A stretch of 64,000 nucleotides of DNA from Athripsodes cinereus. Taxonomy: Eukaryota > Arthropoda > Insecta > Trichoptera > Leptoceridae. The stretch spans positions 9,238,001 to 9,302,000 of the forward strand of contig OX388314.1 in assembly GCA_947579605.1 (NCBI GenBank), written 5' to 3'. A model generated the notes under the pieces. It saw only the letters and a list, made by a program, of their open reading frames with translations, was not told the DNA's origin and made no database searches. Positions 35,901 to 46,200 of the stretch are shown here, in pieces. The position numbers were made by a program, and so were the translations under genes. Positions within the stretch are counted from its first letter, which is position 1. Each line of letters begins with the position of its first letter.

Positions 35901-37914
35901 AATAAAAACTCGAGATGAAAGTTCGGTAAATATCTAGACTAGATGAACTATTCAAAAAAATTATTATGAATTTTCAAGTTATATTTATGTGAATATGTAG
36001 TTTTCTACCTGAGAAATGATAATCCATCCAAAATAAGATGATTTAACGCACACAAAATTAATTATTTGCATATTTTGCACACGATTTACACATCACAATC
36101 AAAACAAGTATCTGACGCCATGTTGACACAAAAATATAGGAAATGAATTGCAGGATTACCAATATGACAAAAACAATGCATACCATAGAGAAAAATGATA
36201 AATTTTCAATAAAAAAATTAATTAAATCCATAAATACCATATATATCACTAATTTTATAAAATTAAAGTAATAAATGTGTTTTTGCATATATTAGCACCG
36301 TACTACCTAACAAACCTAACCCGCAATCAGTCAACGTAATAAATGTGTTTTTGCATATATTAGCACCGTACTACCTAACAAACCTAACCCGCAATCAGTC
36401 AACGTAATAAATGTGTTTTTGCATATATTAGCACCGTACTACCTAACAAACCTAACCAGCAATCAGTCAACGTAATAAATGTGTTTTGCATATATTAGCA
36501 CCGTACTACCTAACAAACCTAACCCGCAATCAGTCAACGTAATAAATGTGTTTTTGCATATATTAGCACCGTACTACCTAACAAACCTAACCCGCAATCA
36601 GTCAACGTAATAAATGTGTTTTTGCATATATTAGCACCGTACTACCTAACAAACCTAACCAGCAATCAGTCAACGTAATAAATGTGTTTTGCATATATTA
36701 GCACCGTACTACCTAACAAACCTAACCCGCAATCAGTCAACGTAATAAATGTGTTTTTGCATATATTAGCACCGTACTACCTAACAAACCTAACCCGCAA
36801 TCAGTCAACGTAATAAATGTGTTTTTGCATATATTAGCACCGTACTACCTAACAAACCTAACCAGCAATCAGTCAACGTAATAAATGTGTTTTGCATATA
36901 TTAGCACCGTACTACCTAACAAACCTAACCCGCAATCAGTCAACGTAATAAATGTGTTTTTGCATATATTAGCACCGTACTACCTAACAAACCTAACCCG
37001 CAATCAGTCAACGTAATAAATGTGTTTTTGCATATATTAGCACCGTACTACCTAACAAACCTAACCCGCAATCAGTCAACTTATTAAATGTGTTTTTGCA
37101 TATATTAGCACCAGACTACCTAACAACACAAATACAGTATATAAGAAAAAGGATTTATAATAATAATATGAGGTATGTCTATTTTCAATTTAATAAATTG
37201 TAATAATTTTCCCATTTCATTATTTTGACTTTTTTCCCCATTGTCTAATTTTGACTTCCGTTGTATTTTGTCCAGTAAACATTGTTTTTGTTATGTTGGT
37301 AACAATGAACCATTTCTCTGTGCAAATTTCAACATGGCCCCCGATATTTATAGGATACTTGTGATACGTCAAGGGCATACGAAAAATGCAAATATTTATT
37401 GTTGTGCTTAAAAAATCCACAATTGTGCGACGGATTCTTGTTCTCCAGGTTGAATACTACATATCTACATAAAAATAGTTCAATAATATCAAGTATTTAT
37501 GCGTTCATTAAAACTAGATAAGTTCCGAAAGTTCAGACATGTATAAAAAATGATGTGTTAAATGATAATACATATTCTCACAATTTGACAATTTTGAAAA
37601 TTCTAATACTATGAAAGCAAAGAAAATGGAGCAATGGAAATGCAGAAAAAATAAGTAGGTATTTCAATGGAAAGTTGAAAAGCAAAAATCTTAAGGTTTG
37701 ATTAATAAGAAAGCTAATATTGGAATATAATACTTACTCCCTTGGGTGTAACTGCTACTGAGAGAATTTTCATAAAACTTTTCTCAGGATACCTTTCAAA
37801 TACATTCCTCACCACAACTCTTCCAACCCCGAAATTTTTAAGGTTACCGACGATATCCCATAGTGGCTTGCCGATGTGATCTATTGTTTTACCAATGTAT
37901 TTAACGATAACCAT
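29905..37914 (-). CDS. mRpS34: Mitochondrial small ribosomal subunit protein mS34
   Basis: Coding exons on the minus strand are 37914-37738, 35029-34781 and 30069-29905, all GT/AG and phase 0, giving 196 residues. Exon 1 starts MVIVKYIGKTIDHIGKPLWD and continues with NLKNFGVGRVVVRNVFERYP. Exon 2 gives VEKTFRGKTYPEP, SYKSDYRLLSKDEEAEYCK and PPLMRKYLAREYAKKGMK. Exon 3 gives IPPARRESKFNTWADPEV and ends GVNFPDK. The order and motifs match animal mS34, a component of the mitochondrial 28S subunit; human mS34 is about 218 residues. It is nuclear-encoded and imported. Intron 1 (2.7 kb) holds a 68-bp satellite; intron 2 (4.7 kb) is almost filled by a DNA transposon in the same orientation. Regulation is not visible. 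Confidence 0.9.
30996..32798 (-). CDS. Transposase, catalytic part (second frame)
   Basis: This is a 600-codon frame without internal stops. It opens at a GTG inside the upstream frame, with no ATG of its own, so it is probably the continuation of ORF1. Early motifs include GEPDPGLGKKLS (31-42) and GFSKFCTLRPKWC (103-115), then a C-x3-H-C-x2-C cluster (164-172). Candidate catalytic acidic residues are D260 in ISMDFSENYAF, D344 in YFSDGCAAQYKN and D385 (or E383) in TSHGKTECDGIGG, an order typical of an RNase H-fold transposase. Residues 503-560 (ACVYDSLWYFGMV...FLHPHGPSTSFFWP) look like a small SH3/Tudor-like barrel. I recall similar uncharacterised proteins from hemipterans and cnidarians, but the superfamily name is uncertain. 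Confidence 0.8.
   Translation of the reverse strand: MVKKKKKETFKTSDYSVRKAQQVFKDKGFLGEPDPGLGKKLSLENIELVKNFYQSDEHCRILPGMKDVVSIGKKVYERKRLILCNLRELYSSFKWEYPHLKIGFSKFCTLRPKWCILAGASGTHLVCVCTIHQNVNLLIYGAGIEEDYKELILHMVCVGATRECMLRHCDKCPSKDNLVHFLQLKFQNYDDEDVIEYSQWVSTDRTEMIRCSSSVDEFIETLVEKLNKLIPHSYIAKSQASTFKNLKETASSNIAVISMDFSENYAFTIQEEAQGYHWTSDSCTIYPVIIHCKNATDQKLVLPLCIISDDLKHDVSMVYEIQKTVTAFLKENHPHIKEIHYFSDGCAAQYKNKYNFINLCLHEKDFQLKAQWSFFATSHGKTECDGIGGTVKRLARRESLQRPLEKQIITVTELVDFCKTRIEKISFHFISKEAVELTRSALESRFKDVQTLPGTRSFHNFQPLNDLGTIEARRISRDEKAAIICNLFNKQQNLLVKLENLNPGFFIACVYDSLWYFGMVSEVNAKEKDVTIQFLHPHGPSTSFFWPKKEDACAVPIPHIIAMVEPPKTMTGRTYQFSQECMISVQSKFNNIEKFQSTMT
32708..33565 (-). CDS. Transposase N-terminal part (first frame)
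   Basis: It starts with ATG and has 285 codons. A Cys/His-rich region (CLHH at 53-56, CC at 71-72, DPF following, C-SF-C at 111-114) suggests a zinc-binding or DNA-binding module. The middle is charged and probably flexible. At residues 259-264 the frame enters a run of 12 A residues (+ strand T run 32778-32789). Beyond it only 21 residues without similarity to the rest follow, while the -1 frame continues as the catalytic part. It is therefore one transposase gene in two frames, either through an indel in the A-run or through -1 ribosomal frameshifting at the in-frame A AAA AAG. Confidence 0.75.
   Translation of the reverse strand: MEEKCSVGETTQSDCHLLNYVKKKSIQSIDKLSEKDLNLLRLRTESNILKTVCLHHQNVFLNKYEFLQKVCCDPFQKHKNSIKKTLRVVTSEQSRIILSKGYKVKPGQKLCSFCRKELFKVKQTDEVIDESQNVETEDIGLSLDEVHQLQKKTAIDELNASFHEIGCSPIKLHALREHSKSSYGKEKLQRVNEKVKAKILTVLEVDLPEDKNDSEKSVLLQKSEDMDKLVDIIKNGMIGASRSKQIQILTIPASLMWSRKKKKKLLRHLIILFVRLNKCSKTRGF
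35312..35450 (-). mobile_element. Truncated LINE 3' end
   Basis: The + strand reads (TTTA)n, then 'cttcttgcacattaccatttacataac...' and 'gatgatatgcagtggtgagattatcactatattagtgatttcttccatctaacca'. It aligns with the copy at 38122 and, over its tail part, with the 94-bp insert at 28095. Confidence 0.6.
35758..35825 (-). mobile_element. LINE 3'-terminal fragment
   Basis: 'actactactactataccatcacggcatatcccacaagtggggtagccagcagaccaactgca' is the best preserved copy of this recurrent 3' terminus, with an ACT/ATAGT-type simple tail. No coding part is attached. Confidence 0.55.
36269..37120. repeat. 68-bp satellite array, about 12.5 copies
   Basis: The unit begins TAATAAATGTGTTTTTGCAT and ends CGCAATCAGTCAACG. 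Copies are almost identical; the last is diverged (accagactacc). Diagnostic variants repeat every three units: TTTTTG/CCCGC, TTTTTG/CCAGC, TTTTG/CCCGC. This gives a 203-bp higher-order period (the 67-bp short units fall at about 36473, 36676 and 36879). The array lies within mRpS34 intron 1. Confidence 0.97.
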
Positions 37915-38121
37915 TTTTATTTTTTGTCAGTAAATTAAACTAAGCTTAATTTCTTAAAAATTCATAAACCAGAAAACAAAGTAAAAAACTATAACCTAAA
38001 AACAAATTCAAGAACCATAAACAATCACTTTACAAAATGTCAAAAAAGTATCTTTGGTATTTAGCTGAATTTGCACAATGAATGTAAATCGTGCAAGTAG
38101 TTGTTGAAGAAACGGTGAAAA

Positions 38122-38270
38122 TATTTATTTATTTATTCTTTTTGCAAATCATCATTACATAACAGTGTTAACAAAATAATAAAGAAAAATTAAAAACTAG
38201 GACGATGTGCAGTGGCGAGATTATCACTATAAAGTGATTTCTTCCATCTAACCACGATTTCGTATTGGAT
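38122..38270 (-). mobile_element. Truncated LINE 3' end upstream of mRpS34
   Basis: The sequence has (TTTA)n followed by 'ttctttttgcaaatcatcattacataacagtgttaac' and 'gatgtgcagtggcgagattatcactataaagtgatttcttccatctaaccacg'. It is a longer copy of the 94-bp insert at 28095. It lies about 200 bp upstream of the mRpS34 start codon, so it marks the far side of the likely promoter. Confidence 0.65.
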
Positions 38271-41200
38271 TTTTCCTATTTGGTAAACAAAATTAATTTA
38301 TTCAGTTAGATTACTTTAATTATACGATATCTAAGAAATAATAATTTGTTTTTTATATTATGCTTAAATTCCGAAATATTTACTGCAACTACTACATCAT
38401 CACAGCATATCCTACAAGTAGAGTAACCAGCAGACTAGATACACGTTATAAATATACAAGTCGTTGTCTCCATGAAAATTAAATATTAATATTGTCAGGA
38501 AAACCTTATCGATGAAAAAAAAATTAATTGACAAAATTTATAAAAGATCATTCATCCATTTTAGGATTTTTGGGATAAAAAAAAGTAGCCAAATCTTGCA
38601 AACATAATTCATTTGATTTTCAGCTATGGCTTTGATCTATTTTTGAATAACCTACTTAGGTGATACTTTACATTCAATGTGTAATATATCTTTTATTTAA
38701 AAGGTGTTGCCATTCTAAAATATTCAAAACGTGCTGCCTAATACAATAGTGTAACTAGAAGACTTGAGAGGGAGAGAGAGCTTGTGGATAAAATAATTTT
38801 ACTTTATTATTATTATGTATTATTATTGGACAATATTAAAGTGTCGTTTACGTGCCAAAGCACCTCAAGGACACTGTACAATTCATTAATTCTAGGACAT
38901 AATATCCACGTTATATTATAAATATAGATAAATACATAGATAAATGAGAAATCTCCGATACATAAAGGTACTTCTTATTCCTAATCAATAAATATTTTCT
39001 TCATCTCCTAGATTTCAATTTACACTATTTAATCCTTGTTATTCAATAGCTTTCCTTTAAAAGAATCTAAAATCTTAAAAAGCATAATATTTTTTGTATA
39101 AATATAATTATTATATACTTACCACAGTTGCCTAAAGAAAAGTAAAAAAAGTTGCCACCATAATTCAAAATAGGATATTAATGATTTTCCAAAAATTTGG
39201 ATTGGATGAAAGAAGGTTGAATTCGAATGATGGAAACGACCTCAATTACATTATGAGTGTCCAAACTTCCTTTATTTAGCAAATAATAATGTGATTCCTC
39301 CATAAAAGGGTATGTTCAATTTTGTTTTGAATATGTATTTTTTGTTTTGGGAAGCCTTTCTCACTTCTTCCAATTATATTTTGCACAATGTTATATTGTG
39401 TGAACATAGTTCTCTAATCGAGATGTATCATTGGTTCTATCATCTTCATATTGGGTCCAAATCAAGTTACACGATATAAAATATTGAAAATATTTTAACA
39501 ATTTGTTGCTGGCTCTTTGAACTAGCAGCTGATAAAAAGTATTTAACTTAATTTATTGTTCTGGCACCATTTAGATGGGAGATTTTGATCCATTCGAGAT
39601 CTGGAGCATGAGATTTCAAAAAAAAGGTTACTTACCCTTAAGATTTTTATTAAATTTTTCTTGATTATTAAAACTTCTCCACAATCAAAAATCTGTCAAA
39701 TGTGAAAAGCATCTTCAAGACTTGTTTTTGTTTAATCAAATTAATTTTGTAGTAAATCATGTCTTTGAAGGGAAAAGGTTGGATAGGGAATGAAAAGTAA
39801 AAGAGATTTATATGTTTAAATTCAAACATTTTACTTGAAGATTGAATACTTGTTATATGTATAAGTTATTATGACATTACATTAAATAAGTATTAATTGT
39901 AATATTGAATTATTTTGCTATCTACCCAAGATTATACAGTAATTGTATTTACAATGTCGAGGAGTACAATCATCCATTTTATATTAATTATGTATTTTAT
40001 ATTATTAAATCTATTATTAGGTATTGTTACATTTATTGTATGTATTAGTTTTAGCTCCACACATTTCTCAGCCTATTACAACAACAGTGCTGTGATGTTT
40101 ACAATACAATATACGTTTAGTTTTGATTGAGCATTGCTGCAGATATCATTTGCCAAATGCTTCCTGGTAATACAATAATTATTGTTTTACTTTTATAATG
40201 ACTGTTCTTACAAAATATAAATCTATAAAAGGCAATCGAGGCTCACTCTTATGCGATTAACAATGGATATTATTATTTTATTCTCTATTCTCCTTTGCAC
40301 AGGATTTTTTTTTTTATTTAATTAAAAATATGTATATTTTATTTTATTATTGAAAGAGTAACTTGTCGCCATGAAACTAAAACACATATTTATTGGCCAT
40401 GAAGCCTTAATAATCAATTACGCTAATCAAAGAAAAATTGAGCTAAATAATCTTTACACAAAAAGAATCCCATTTAAGAGAGAAGACCCGAAATTAAATT
40501 TCAGTTTAATGTACAAATATAATAATAATAATATTGTATTACTTTAATGTTTAGCAACAATGGAATACTATTTACAAAATATTCTAAATATTGGCGTATA
40601 ACTTCATTTATTTTAGCATTGCCTTTTATTCAGTTAACTTCATAATGTTTCAGTTTTCAATTGGAAGGCTCATAATAATAAATGTTTTCTGGATGCAATG
40701 AATTTTTAACTGCCACTCCATAACAGGTACCAGGCATGTGCGAGTGTCAAAGTGCACAGGACACACAAGACACTCACACACACAGATATTATGGTTACCA
40801 AGTAAATTAGGACTAATGTAGTATGAATTAATAATGTTTAGATAATAATATTATAATATTAGGTATAATAATTTATGTTTGTTTTGGATATAACAAATAC
40901 CTTACAAATTATCAGAATACAATCAGTCTTTATAACACTTATGTTTACACCTTGCCTACTTATATATTAAAGTCATATACTATATAGGAATAAGACAACA
41001 CAAGGGAAATGCTATTGTGAATACATAATATACCATCATTCCAACATCCCATTCTATCCTACACCACAACACACATTGTACAAATAAAACTCTAAATGCA
41101 TCAGCTTGTGTGTAATAATAATTTGTCTCTATTGTTTGTAGTTGTAGAAGTACAATTTGTAATAACTGATACACCTGTAGTATAATTCAATTACAATATA

Positions 41201-43235
41201 TTATAATAAATCATCATTATTAACATTTTGCTAAAGCCACAGGAAATGAACATTTATTTATATTTCTAAATAATTATTATGTACTATTAATATATTATGT
41301 ATGTAAATAATTAAACTATTTCACGCCACAATCATAAATCACTCAGTTAATTCAGATAAATTAAATAAATTAAGATATATTTATAATATAATATTATCTT
41401 ATGTCTCCCATTTAGCTAGCAAATGCAGCCATGGGAAGAATTAATTACTTTAGCAATTATCTAGTTAATCCTTTCTTTTATATTTTGATATACATTCTTT
41501 CTTTGCAAAAATATAGGTGCATTGAGATTCAGTTACAAATAAAATAATAAAACAGAAATGAAAACACACAATAGAATTATTATTTTATAAATTTCATTTT
41601 AAAATTGTAATTAAAAACAGTATGATAATGATAATAATATAGATATTTAATGACAATATTGGTAAACCAATGAAAAATATATAATATTGAAAAAGAAAAA
41701 AAAACAAAACAAATGTAAAGATACTAAGTATACATTGTGTGCATAAAAATATATCAAATATCACTTAGAATCGTATAAGTTTTATCGATCACCTATACAC
41801 AATAGCCTCCCATTATTGCCAAATAAAAAGAATATAATAAATTAATCTAATTAATAATATTGAATAAATAATAACCTTTTATCTGGCAAGAAATTAGGAA
41901 TCATTGAGAGACTATACTTAGGCAATCACTAGGTCTAATAATAATATTTAATATACATATATAGAATTGTTTTAAAACATTGTTTTATCGTTACCTAAAT
42001 GGCAACATCTTTGTATCTGTACATATTATAATAATTATATCATATTGTTTGTTTACCGACATCAGTGTCATTGTAACTGTTTAATATATAATGCAGTATT
42101 TGCAGAATTATTTATTTATTTACTATAGTTGTGTATGTATAGGCGAACTATGTGTTTACAAATTATTTATTCACTATTACTATTGATCTTGGAAGTATTG
42201 ATATTATAAAATGGTTATACACTATATACAGTTTTAACAATATAATATAATACTGTAATAAGTATGTGTGTATGTTGTTTGAATGTCCATTGATTATTAT
42301 TTATTTAGATATTTACTATTATTATTATTGGTAAGCCTTATTAACATTTCAAGTGAACACAATATAAAATAATAACATCTTTGCAAGGTTGGGTGGTCAT
42401 TGATGCAAAATATAAAAAGAAAAGTTATCAATATAATAATACCTAGTTGAAAATATTCAAGTAATAAAACCTACAAATTTATCATGTCTACTTATTTAGT
42501 ACTCGATAATAAATAATAATTAATAAATATTATGATGAATTTTACTAGTTGCACGCCCGGGGTCTGGGCCCAGTCCCACAGAATGGGAGGACCTGGAATA
42601 TTCCCCTGCGGCGTCTTTGAAAATGAATTTAATTTCATTATAAGTTAATTTAAAAGTATTGCATCACTATGAATAATATTTGGTGCATCCACGTCATCAG
42701 TTTCTCTTGATTATTTGCTTAGTTATAACAAACATATAATAATAATATGTGATTACAATTAGGTATATTTACAAAAGGATGACACCCCTTACACAGTAAG
42801 TATAATATTTTATTGTATTGTATTTTACTACAAGTTGAAGGAACATTTCACAGAGGCAGTATGTAAATAATAATAATAATAATTAACAGTTTAGTATCAC
42901 ATTTTATTTAAAAACAAACGCCTCCTAACTTCAATACAGTCCCAGCAGTGCCTGCATTGTTTATGTATATATCTCTATATAATGTTTAACTATATAGTCC
43001 ATATAGTAGTTTGTGATCCCCATCCCCTCCGTTATTTATTTTGTTAGCACATATCCTCTTGTCTCCTGACCCCTTCCATCCCCACTAGGGATTGGATTTC
43101 CTAACGTAGCTGTTTGTTGTGGAGGTAACTCTTCTTATTCAATTGGTTCTCTGCAATCGTGTGCAGTGCTGCTGAGCGAAGCGTTTTGCTCCGAGATGAG
43201 TTGCCGACCTTTGCAGGTCTCGCAACTTCTCCTAC
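38271..43235. other. AT-rich spacer / probable Pdk1 3' UTR side
   Basis: No coding exon is visible. Many AATAAA words occur on the minus strand, so the Pdk1 transcript end cannot be placed. One LINE 3' fragment lies at 38391-38440, a short CA-rich run near 40760, and a small GC-rich island (gcacgcccggggtctgggcccagtcc) at about 42550-42600 whose nature I do not recognise. Confidence 0.5.
38391..38440 (-). mobile_element. LINE 3'-terminal fragment
   Basis: 'actactacatcatcacagcatatcctacaagtagagtaaccagcagacta' is a copy of the recurrent 3' terminus best preserved at 35758. Confidence 0.45.
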
Positions 43236-46200
43236 CTACGTGCTATTGTTGTGTGGATACGGACTCCGAAGGTATGTGCTGCGGTATACTGCCTCTATCA
43301 CGTTCCTCCATTCTAGTGCAAATGAATCAGGATCTTCCAGGTAATATGTTCGGTTAGGCTGTGGACAAATTAAAATATTATAAAAATCACATCATCACTG
43401 AGTTGGCAAATAACAAGTTACAAAAAGAGAAATACATTAAAGAGATATTTACCGTGTGAATGAAGAATATTCTGAAGTCTTTGATTTCAACCCATAGTTC
43501 TTTGGACCAGGGGATCTCTCCTTTGACTATCATGTTGACTGGATCAACGTAGAATAGTCTAGGTCCTGTTGTCAGCAGTAACATTCTCCGCCTGGCAAAG
43601 AGACCCTTCCTCTTGTCTACTAGACCTTGCTTTAAGATGAGATGTCCGTCTACAAACGGATGCCACTTATTCACCTGTTCCTGCTTCTCCAAGCGTCTCT
43701 TAAACTCATCTGGAGGGATGTCCAATATACCACCAGCTGTAACAAAAGAGATATACAACACATTAATTACTAGCACAAATACACAGGTACATAAACAACA
43801 AATATTAAAACTATGTCATAAAAACCATGTCAATGTCAAATGTACATTACATTATTTAGTAACAATATTTTTTATGATAGCCATGAGCAAAAAGTTACAT
43901 TAGTAGTTTCCCATTACCTAGTAGAGTTGCAAAATATATAATATCATTGAAATATTATTACAATATTGCTGCATTCATCTTATCACATGATAAACTTTGA
44001 TAAAATCAAATTAAATTATATTTTATTATTATGGTACTCTTATTACTTAATTAATACAATCACATTATGATACTAATTAATTAATAAGGCATACTAAATA
44101 GTAATAAAATGTAAAACACTTCAACTAACAACAATTTTATATCAGTGAAATCCACATATGATATTAGGAAACTGTAGACCATAACCTCTAAGATATGGAA
44201 GAGTGATGATAATAAGCCAGTAGCAGGAATACTGAAATAATTTCATAGTAAATAATAATATTATTAATGGTAATGCCTACAAGCCAGACTACATATGTGA
44301 ATGATAGAATACAGAACAGCTAGGCTTAGTGTATCCGATCTATTCTATGTACCGCATAAAGGTATGAAAATTATTCATTCTATGAGATAATGAGCCAGTC
44401 CAAGGTCTCGCATACCATAGAAGGATGCTTTTTTATTTATTTACTTATTTATATTTATGAAACAGCATACAAGGCAAATTCCAATGTTCGTACCATTACC
44501 TATATTGAGTAGTAATAGTAATATTATTATCATAACATTTTCACCGTAACTGGGGCATATATCAAAACTGAAAATGCGCAATATAGCGAAAAGTAGGACG
44601 AGCTCTGATTCGCCCACTACAGACAGAACTATTATACAGTAAAGTTATACTGTATACAGTAAACTGTTTGTAGTATACCAGCCAGCGATACCATTATTGC
44701 TTTATTATTGCAGAACCATATACGAGCAAAATAATACTTCACCACAAAATATATAGGTAGTCTACTAGACGTACACATTGGTTGGTTGTTTGCTAAATAA
44801 TATGCTGGCTGCACTACGATACTATTATTGCAAACTTACAAGTGGGTCGAAAATAATAATATTATGTAACATACAACATGGCAAAGTGTCATATTTACAG
44901 TACGTATTATATAGCACATAACTATATATTATGTTATACTTGGGTATCTACTAGAATTCATGCTCTATTTAGAAATCCTAGTTACATAATATATAAGAAA
45001 TGTACCGATAATGAGTTGTATGCAGATACTCGTTATGTAGAAGGGATAATATTATATAGATATAGGTAATAACAATAATAATAGAAATCATAAGATTTTG
45101 CGGAATTGATGTTGCAATATGCGGCGGTGATATTGTGGTTCGTAATAGAGAATGTAGGTACCTACTGAGTACTGGTACACAACATGCAATCTACCAGTAC
45201 CAGTACCTACATAATTGTTATATTATTATTAGCACGTATAGTATGTAGTTGTAGTGTTGTGCAGAGTGTAGAGTGGATAGATTCATTCATCAGTGGCGGG
45301 GCAATACGGCCTCCAAGTGTGGAGGGGACGGCCGTCGGTGTTTTGTTGTTGTTATTGTAGAAGCTGAAAGTCGGTCACCAGCGAAATGGTTACGTGAGAG
45401 AGACAGACAGAGAACTCCACTCCACACCGTGGATACCTACAGCACTAAGCACTAACAAATAATAACAATCTATACCGATTCTGACTATACCTACTGACAA
45501 CAACGTAACGATTTCGCTATGTCGATGTTGTTTTGTTATTGGTTGTCGCGATCAAACTCCAATGCGTCATCATCATTACAACCACTAATGCCGGTACTGT
45601 TGTTGCTGCAGCAAAGCCACTTCATGATCTCAAGGCTGCAATACCTTATCTGGTAACCGCGGCACAGATTCATGTCTAAATATTATAATCGATTCTCTAA
45701 AAGTGACTACATTTAATAAATGGTAACTTATTTCACCTAAATCTATCTAGTAAGGATACTGTCGATGATGCAATCGCGATCTGCAATGCATCAATGGATA
45801 TCATCAACTCCACAACTGTATACAGTAGATTTATATTATTCTGTATTTTAGACGCTATCTAATTTCTTTATCGATATAATACCAAAAATAGCAATATCGT
45901 AATCGATGTTTGTATTATGATTTCGAACAGTGTTATTATTTATTTTGTATGAAAGGCGCATTGACGTAGGCCTGCCTGAACCGGATCTAATCAAAACATG
46001 ACACTGCGAAACCGAATATTTGGCCAGGTACATTTTTAATCATGTAGAAAGTTCCTTTCTTGTTGGCTCAAAGTGCGAAGTGTCTCTCTAAGAATTCAAA
46101 GTCTACCAAAGTCTCCGACACCGAGAGTTATGCAAGAGTAAAAGCTAAAAATTAAATCTCGTTCTATATTTCTACGATTACGAAAGTCGTGATGTTAATA

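Larger units (their letters stand above)
35030..37737 (-). other. mRpS34: mRpS34 intron 1
   Basis: The donor GTAAGT follows exon 1 at 37737 and the acceptor is ATTACAG before 35029. Contents: two LINE 3' fragments (35312, 35758) and the 68-bp satellite (36269-37120). No extra exon is supported. Confidence 0.75.

Noticed and set aside
36269..37120. Regular repeat array that could be called as a CRISPR
   Set aside because: Units are contiguous 67-68 bp copies without unique spacers, and the host is a eukaryote. It is a satellite.
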